This document shows positions 58,943 through 64,000 of a DNA stretch of 64,000 bases, in pieces. The DNA lies in assembly GCA_016801885.1 (NCBI GenBank), contig CM028900.1, positions 20,106,972 to 20,170,971 of the forward strand, written 5' to 3'. The notes beneath the pieces are model-generated. The model saw only the letters and a list, made by a program, of their open reading frames with translations, was not told the DNA's origin and did not search any database. The stretch's first letter is position 1. The number at the start of each line of letters is the position of its first letter. Both the position numbers and the translations under genes were made by a program. This DNA comes from Toxotes chatareus (lineage: Eukaryota; Chordata; Actinopteri; Toxotidae).

Positions 58943-59250
58943 ATGTTTGAGGAAGATAGAGCAAAAAGAACACTATAATTTAGCAAAGCTAAGATGTTGA
59001 AGATCACTTGTTAAAAGTAAAGCTGTCACAGTAAACCGTAACACCACAAATACCAAATACATTAATAAAAACAGATCTGTTTAATTACTTGTCAAAAATA
59101 GACATGAAAGTAACGAGGTGAAAAAACACAGGAAATGGCAGAAAAGCGCTGGTCACTGTGGACATTGCTTAGATTTAAAGAATAAAAAACACTAAGCTGA
59201 AGAGCAGTGTTTCTGTCTCACCTTGCTACATGTTTCCTTTACTGGATCTG
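56845..59250. other. no recognisable gene; microsatellites
   Basis: A low-complexity aaat/aat tract lies at 57055-57126 and a 12-bp tandem (tttacacataaa, about 3 units) at 58232-58270. Frames with Cys/Val strings around 58809-59007 are products of the GT repeat. Nothing is identified as coding. Confidence 0.5.
58868..58941. repeat. (GT)n microsatellite, about 30 pure units
   Basis: The longest simple repeat in the window: 60 uninterrupted bases from 58882 to 58941, preceded by an imperfect gtgtgcgtgtgttt. Likely polymorphic. Confidence 0.97.
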
Positions 59251-59254
59251 GCTT

Positions 59255-59600
59255 CCATCGGCAGCAGAACAAACAAACTAGACCAGACACCCTTCTCCCT
59301 ACCTGCTTCCTCTAGCTAGTCCTTGGGGATCACAAGAGATTCCTAGGCCAGATATGTAATCCCACAGTGTGTTTTAGGGCCTGTCCCAGGATCTCCACGG
59401 GACGCATTAAGGAAGCATCCTAATGAGATGCCCGAACCACCTCTACAAATACCTCTAAAGGTGGTAATCGCTGTTCTGCTGTGAGCTCTGACACCTTGCA
59501 AAGGGAACTCATTTCAGCTTGCTTGTATCCAACATCTCCGTCTTTCTGTACCTAACCTAAAGACATGTTGACACCAGCACTGGCTGCTCTCAAATCCTTG
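59255..59600 (-). pseudogene. LINE 3' portion (same family as 53974), fragment 3
   Basis: Plus-strand landmarks in order are agaccagacacccttctccc, gcttcctctagctagtcctt, ggggatcacaagagattcct, gatgcccgaaccacctct and gggaactcatttcagcttgc. This is the minus-strand C-terminal coding part of the same LINE family as fragments 1 and 2, with several indels. Confidence 0.75.
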
Positions 59601-59609
59601 GCTGCTCTT

Positions 59610-60885
59610 GGAGAACCTAATGCTAGTCAAAGACTAAGATATAGCTAACTTGTTCAGTTGTTTGTGATATCCCAATAAAGCAATAAAGATAGACATATTC
59701 ATTTAGTAGATAGAAAATAGAATAGAATAGAATAGAAAGACAGACATAAGAAATACAATAACGTCTCTTTTTCTGTATCAGATGTTTTGTTTGCAAAAAG
59801 ACAAGAGATTAGGTCAAGATTCACTCACCTGCTCACTGTGGCTCAGGTTGGCATGCTTGTCATGCAAGGAAACACCAATTATATTGTAGTCTATAGTTTA
59901 TTTACAAAATACAGCTTGCTCAGCGCTGCTACACAAATTAGATCAGAGAAGAAGGAGGGCAAAGGAAATACGGAGCAAGTTTTGTCAGGATCTTGTCAAG
60001 TCTCCCGAGGTAAAGAGCTCATTTAAAAGTGTGTCTGCCCATTTCTGCACTTTTCTAAAAGATCTATTAGTGTCACATAAAAGGATTCTTACAGGAATTA
60101 TGTTTCTCAGCACGTAGCCAGAAGAATCTTTGAAGGATAAAAGTAGGTGTTCATTGCAAAAATAAACCATGCTATAGATGTTACAGTTGACATTTAAGGT
60201 TGTTCAGCGAAGTACAACATAGCTAGTAGCTAATACAATACAACAACTTTCCCATCTCAGTCAATGGAGGTTTTACATTTACAAACATGAACAGACACTC
60301 TTAGTAGAATGTCATCTGTGCAAACAATAAAGCACCTACTGGTTGTAGGTGAGATGAAAAGGAGCAAGTCTTGCTTGCAAATTGCTTGTTAAATTAGAAT
60401 CTCCCTTGCTTTGTCCTCGCTGATGTAAATATGTTTTTCATGTTGACTGTTATTTGTGACATGGCCAGAATGCCTGAATTGATAAGTTTAATCTCATTAC
60501 CATTGTAGCCTAATGCAAAATGGTTTGAAGAAATAAGTCTTGTTTATACTGTCTCAATTGCCCAATGCACCCTAATGAAAAAAATTATCAAAAATGAATG
60601 GTGAAATCTAATCATACAAGTCTGATCCTTTAACACTATGTGAATACTTGTGCACGTAGTGGCATGATAAAAATGCTTCATTGGAAATGTAATTTAAATA
60701 AACTGCATACATGGAGTGATTGAATATCGCGCAGTTGTGGTGAACGCTTTACTGTTTAAAAGATTTAAGGTGTAGAGAGATGGCAAAAAGTGCACCATTT
60801 ATACACTGCTGAAATGCAAATAAAATGTTTTGGATGACATGCATGCTCAACCAGCTGCAACCTATTATTTTTCCTTTTTCTTCCT
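59610..60885. other. no recognisable gene
   Basis: AT-rich unique sequence with a short (AATAG)n repeat at 59713-59738. Confidence 0.5.
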
Positions 60886-60889
60886 ATTT

Positions 60890-61160
60890 ATAAGGCACTT
60901 TTATCCAAAGTGCTTTAAAAGGGTCAAGGATCAAAATTTACCTCTCATTCACACACTCACACACCAATGGCAGCAAGCTACCATGTAAGGTGCTGGCCTG
61001 ACCATGGGGAGCAAGTTGAGGTACAGTGTACTGCTCAAGGAAACACTGACGTGCACAGGAGAAGCTTTGGACTTAATGTGATTAGAGTGGCTTGCAGCAG
61101 GGATCAAACAGTTGTAAGACAGCTGTGCAAACCACTGAGCTAATGTGTGGCTTCCATTTC
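60890..61160 (-). repeat. tRNA-related SINE-like repeat, longer copy
   Basis: Same family as 27603-27745, opposite orientation and more complete. Plus-strand text aaagtgctttaaaagggtca, cattcacacactcacacacc, gaccatggggagcaagttga, tactgctcaaggaaacactg and agggatcaaacagttgtaag leads to caaaccactgagctaat. The last phrases are the reverse complement of the B-box and A-box regions. The parent family in teleosts ends in the same aagtgctttacaa phrase. Confidence 0.7.
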
Positions 61161-61229
61161 AAGGGCGACTGCTAAGAGTTGGAGCTGCTGGATGTTGTTC
61201 ACCAAACTGTATGTCGTTTTTTGTGCTTG

Positions 61230-61625
61230 AAGTTCCAATATAACAAAGCGTCTACAGGGATGCTTGCGGCTCTGTGAAGCTGTACTTTGGTATATTACTA
61301 AATGCTAACATCAGCATGCCAACATGCACACAATAACAATGCAAATATAACACGCTCAAATTGGCCAATTAGCACTTAACACAAAGTACAGGCTGATCTA
61401 ATGGAAATTCATTCGTTTTGCAGGTATTTAAAATAAAGTAATGGTTAAGTAAAATATTAACCTAATGATGGTTCTTCATGAAAATTGATTTAAGAGATCA
61501 AAGTTACCACAATTCATCCTGAGCAGGGACATTTAATTGCAGTCCATCCAACAGTTGTCGAGACATTTAACTGAAAGCTAAAAATATCAGCCTTCTGGTG
61601 CTGCTAGTTGAAAGTCAGTGAAATG
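61230..61625 (+). repeat. dispersed teleost repeat (aaatgctaacatcagcatgc), long copy
   Basis: atgctaacatcagcatgcca, gccaattagcacttaacaca, aagtacaggctgatctaatg, ttcgttttgcaggtattt, acaattcatcctgagcaggg and cagtccatccaacagttgtc follow the order of a very abundant percomorph repeat. No protein is encoded. It directly follows the SINE-like copy. The same family appears at 34112-34200 and 45961-46010. Confidence 0.7.
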
Positions 61626-61629
61626 AAAC

Positions 61630-63510
61630 GTTCAAGAACATTACAAACTCTTTACAAACAGGCTGACATAGGTATTCCCAATAACTGAGTAATCAAAATC
61701 AGTAAGGTCAGTTGTCATGTAATGTCCTCCAGTACTTGAGTCATGATTATAATGCAAGATATAGTCATGGAGATGCGTGACCTTTTTTTTTTCTCATTAC
61801 TACAAGTCCAGTTCTGGTCCTCCCATTGTATATTAAGGTTCATTGGCAAAACAAAGACATAATCACACTCTACAAAATCTGCTCTGAAATCTCTTATTAA
61901 CAGTTATAGAGGAAAACCCTCCCTCTGAGTAAAAGTAAATAAAACTATATATGTATACAGAAATGTCAGGCAGAAAATCTGCCAAAGGGAAAGCAGGAAT
62001 AAAGATTTCAGTCAGTGTAAATTGCAAGGCTAAGGCCAAAAATGCACTGAGACAGCCACAGTGTATTGCTCATAACTCAGACATGAAAGACCAAGAGGCT
62101 CTGCCTGAGTGTAATTTTGCAAGACTATTCTTCCCAGAAGCTTTTGCTGAAATTCATATGACTTTATGATAATAACTGATGTTCAAGCAGGAGGACTGCC
62201 CTTGATTGGGCCGAGTAACTCCTCTCAGCCTCCATTTACAGGACCTTCTCCCAACTGTGCTTTGTGTTTCACAGTCCTCCTGCCAAAGGTACAACACAAC
62301 AACGTATGACATGCATCAGAATACTGAGCAGCATGTTTTAATGCTCCAGAGAAGCAGCAATTTTATCACATTTGTTATTGTCAATTGACTGAGCACTTTT
62401 CAAAGAGTGTGTGTTGCACCTAGCAACATATGTGTAACACCTTACAGCATCTGACTCCAACTATCTTCCTAATAATGCACTTTACAGCTCCTTCATACAA
62501 TCAATTGCAGTTGTCAGAATTAAGTAAATTAAGTTGTGGCCCTTGCAATGTGCATTGAAAGGGTGTCAATTAATCATAATTTGGTTTCAAGCTAGTAGCT
62601 GATAATCTGTACCAACAGTTACGTTTCAAACCCTATTGCAAACTATGACCGCAACATATCTGGGCCAACAGACTGCATAGCCAGGTTGCATTCATTGGTG
62701 AGATAAAATGAAGTAAAAACAGCTGAGCAGTACAGTGGTCTGACTGTTTTTTTTTTTTTTTTGTAAACTATTATGCCCTAAAGCAGTGTGAGTAGATATC
62801 ATCTCTGACCAACTCACTGTACCTGAACTGCGAGACCAACCAAACATATAATGCATTTTAAAGATTACTCTAGGGACAGAAGCAAGTTAAAATTAGATTG
62901 GGCCTCATGAAGGAACCACTCATATGAACAGATTTGCTCTTAAGTGGTGTATAGGACAGATTTAAGAGAATTTGTAGCATTTACCGTTGTTTTTATTTAT
63001 TTTTTTTATAACGTACACCAGTAAAAACGTATTAGATCCCACAGTTACCTTTTATTTTTAGCCGACCTCATAATCATGATGGGAGCAAAGGAGGAAGTTA
63101 GGTGACGTCTCCATCAGGAGGAGGATGGGCCAACAAAACACAAGACTTTGACTCAGGAGGGCGCTGTTTGTTTCCTGTGTGAAACCAACAACACTCTTTC
63201 TTCTATTCATGACTGTTCAACAACCCTAATCATGTAACTATGATGGCAAAGGTCCTTTAACTTTAATGAAGTACTAACTTTACCCCAAACCGTGACTAAC
63301 CCTTTTAAAAATTGAATTTTAATCTGAAAGAATCTGGAGTTTAAATAGAATTAAATATAACACTTTTGCGTTGCTTTGATTCAAATTTACACCTTTCAGC
63401 ATCTAACTTCTCGTTAAATCATTCCCTCTCTATGTTTGTCATCGTACGGCTCTGCTCAGGTGACCACAGATAGGTGACAAATTAAAAGAAAAACCTGGGT
63501 CATGAGTGGA
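61630..63510. other. no recognisable gene
   Basis: Unique AT-rich sequence with a T run near 62747. Segment 63090-63300 (tatgatggcaaaggtccttt, ccccaaaccgtgactaaccc) resembles a dispersed teleost repeat, with low confidence. Confidence 0.5.
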
Positions 63511-63514
63511 GAAA

Positions 63515-63837
63515 CAGGACAATGCTCCCATCCATAGGGCACGAGGGGTCACTGAATAGTTTTGATGAGTGTGAAAATGATGTGAATCACATGATATGGG
63601 CTTCACAGTCACCAGATGTCAACCCAATTGAACACCTTTGTGAGATTTTGGACCAACGTGTTAGGCAGTGCCCTCTACAACCATCATCAAAACACCAAAT
63701 GAGAAAATATCTTCTGGAACAATGGTGTTCATCCCTCCAGTACAGTCCAGAAACCTGCAGAAACAAGGCCAAAGTGCATTGAAGCTGTTCTGGCAGCATG
63801 TGATGGCCCAACACCTTCATACGACACTTTTTGTTAG
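63515..63837 (+). pseudogene. Tc1-like transposase remnant 2, C-terminal third
   Basis: QDNAPIHRARGVTE (63515 onward, ending in a stop where a Trp codon would be) contains the second catalytic Asp in its usual DNAPxH setting. A frameshift at about 63558 leads to FDECENDVNHMIWASQSP, then DVNPIEHLCEILDQRVRQ. The third catalytic residue (E of NPIEH) is kept, within the DD34E pattern of Tc1 transposases. LLEQWCSSLQ follows, another frameshift, then IEAVLAACDGPTPS and a stop at 63835-63837. The N-terminal DNA-binding domain and both inverted repeats are missing. It differs in sequence from the Tc1 remnant at 55.7 kb, so the two represent separate lineages. Confidence 0.9.
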
Positions 63838-64000
63838 TTTTTCCTTTAATTTGTCACTCATCTATATTTTCATGACTTCAAGCTCTACTGTTTTTTTTTT
63901 TTTTTAATTTTGTGTGAGTTAAATGATGTGGAACAGGTACCCTTACATGACAATTGTAGGGGCACAGATTATGCAAAAACAAGCAATGAAGTGACTTCAT
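63838..64000. other. end of window, nothing recognised
   Basis: A T run of 16 bases near 63889 and AT-rich text. No right-hand transposon end is visible. Confidence 0.5.

Noticed and set aside
58809..59007. ORFs of Cys-Val or His-Thr repeats
   Set aside because: Produced by the (GT)n microsatellite on either strand.
1..64000. CRISPR arrays, bacterial operons, phage or plasmid features
   Set aside because: No regularly spaced repeats, ribosome binding sites or compact gene order. The repeat content is that of a fish nuclear genome.

Overview
The window looks like non-coding nuclear DNA from a ray-finned fish, most likely a percomorph-type teleost. It is AT-rich and full of A/T and dinucleotide runs. 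No open reading frame exceeds about 127 codons. The identifiable pieces are decayed copies of transposable element families abundant in teleosts: Tc1-like transposons, a Penelope-like element with a GIY-YIG end, three LINE lineages, tRNA-related SINE-like fragments and a TIR-bearing MITE. I recognise no complete host gene, tRNA, rRNA, snRNA or microRNA. It is best read as a gene desert or the interior of large introns. Family calls come from recalled features of these families, not from a search.

Layout. 1-17.4 kb is mostly unique sequence. It has a possible 55-nt exon at the left edge, an enhancer-like cluster near 5.6-5.8 kb, and two further enhancer-like segments near 10.5-11.4 kb. 17.4-18.06 kb holds the 3' part of a Penelope-like element. 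19.0-23.6 kb contains two pairs of diverged homologous blocks in the same order, which may be the remains of an LTR pair or a segmental duplication, plus two adjacent hairpins. 27.6-27.9 kb has tRNA-related and dispersed repeat fragments. 30.1-30.95 kb and 32.4-33.3 kb are plus-strand LINE remnants from two families.

35.7-43 kb is the most structured part. Two near-identical elements with TG...CA-type ends (35.76 and 40.04 kb) differ in a 12-bp minisatellite (3 versus 7 units). The second copy is joined to a 165-bp repeat and a minus-strand LINE 3' end. That whole composite (about 1.76 kb) is bounded by an exact 22-bp direct repeat. A distant relative of the TG...CA element lies at 48.6 kb. 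52.1-52.57 kb is a MITE. 53.8-59.6 kb holds a minus-strand SINE-like copy, three minus-strand 3' fragments of one LINE family and a Tc1 remnant. 60.9-61.6 kb has two teleost repeats back to back. 63.5-63.84 kb is a second, different Tc1 remnant.

No genes act together here in any visible way. I did not find a new biological system. The items most worth checking are the composite insertion with its 22-bp flanking repeats, the ordered duplicated blocks at 19-23.6 kb, the enhancer-like cluster at 5.6-5.8 kb, and the region open on both strands at 38.75-39.1 kb.
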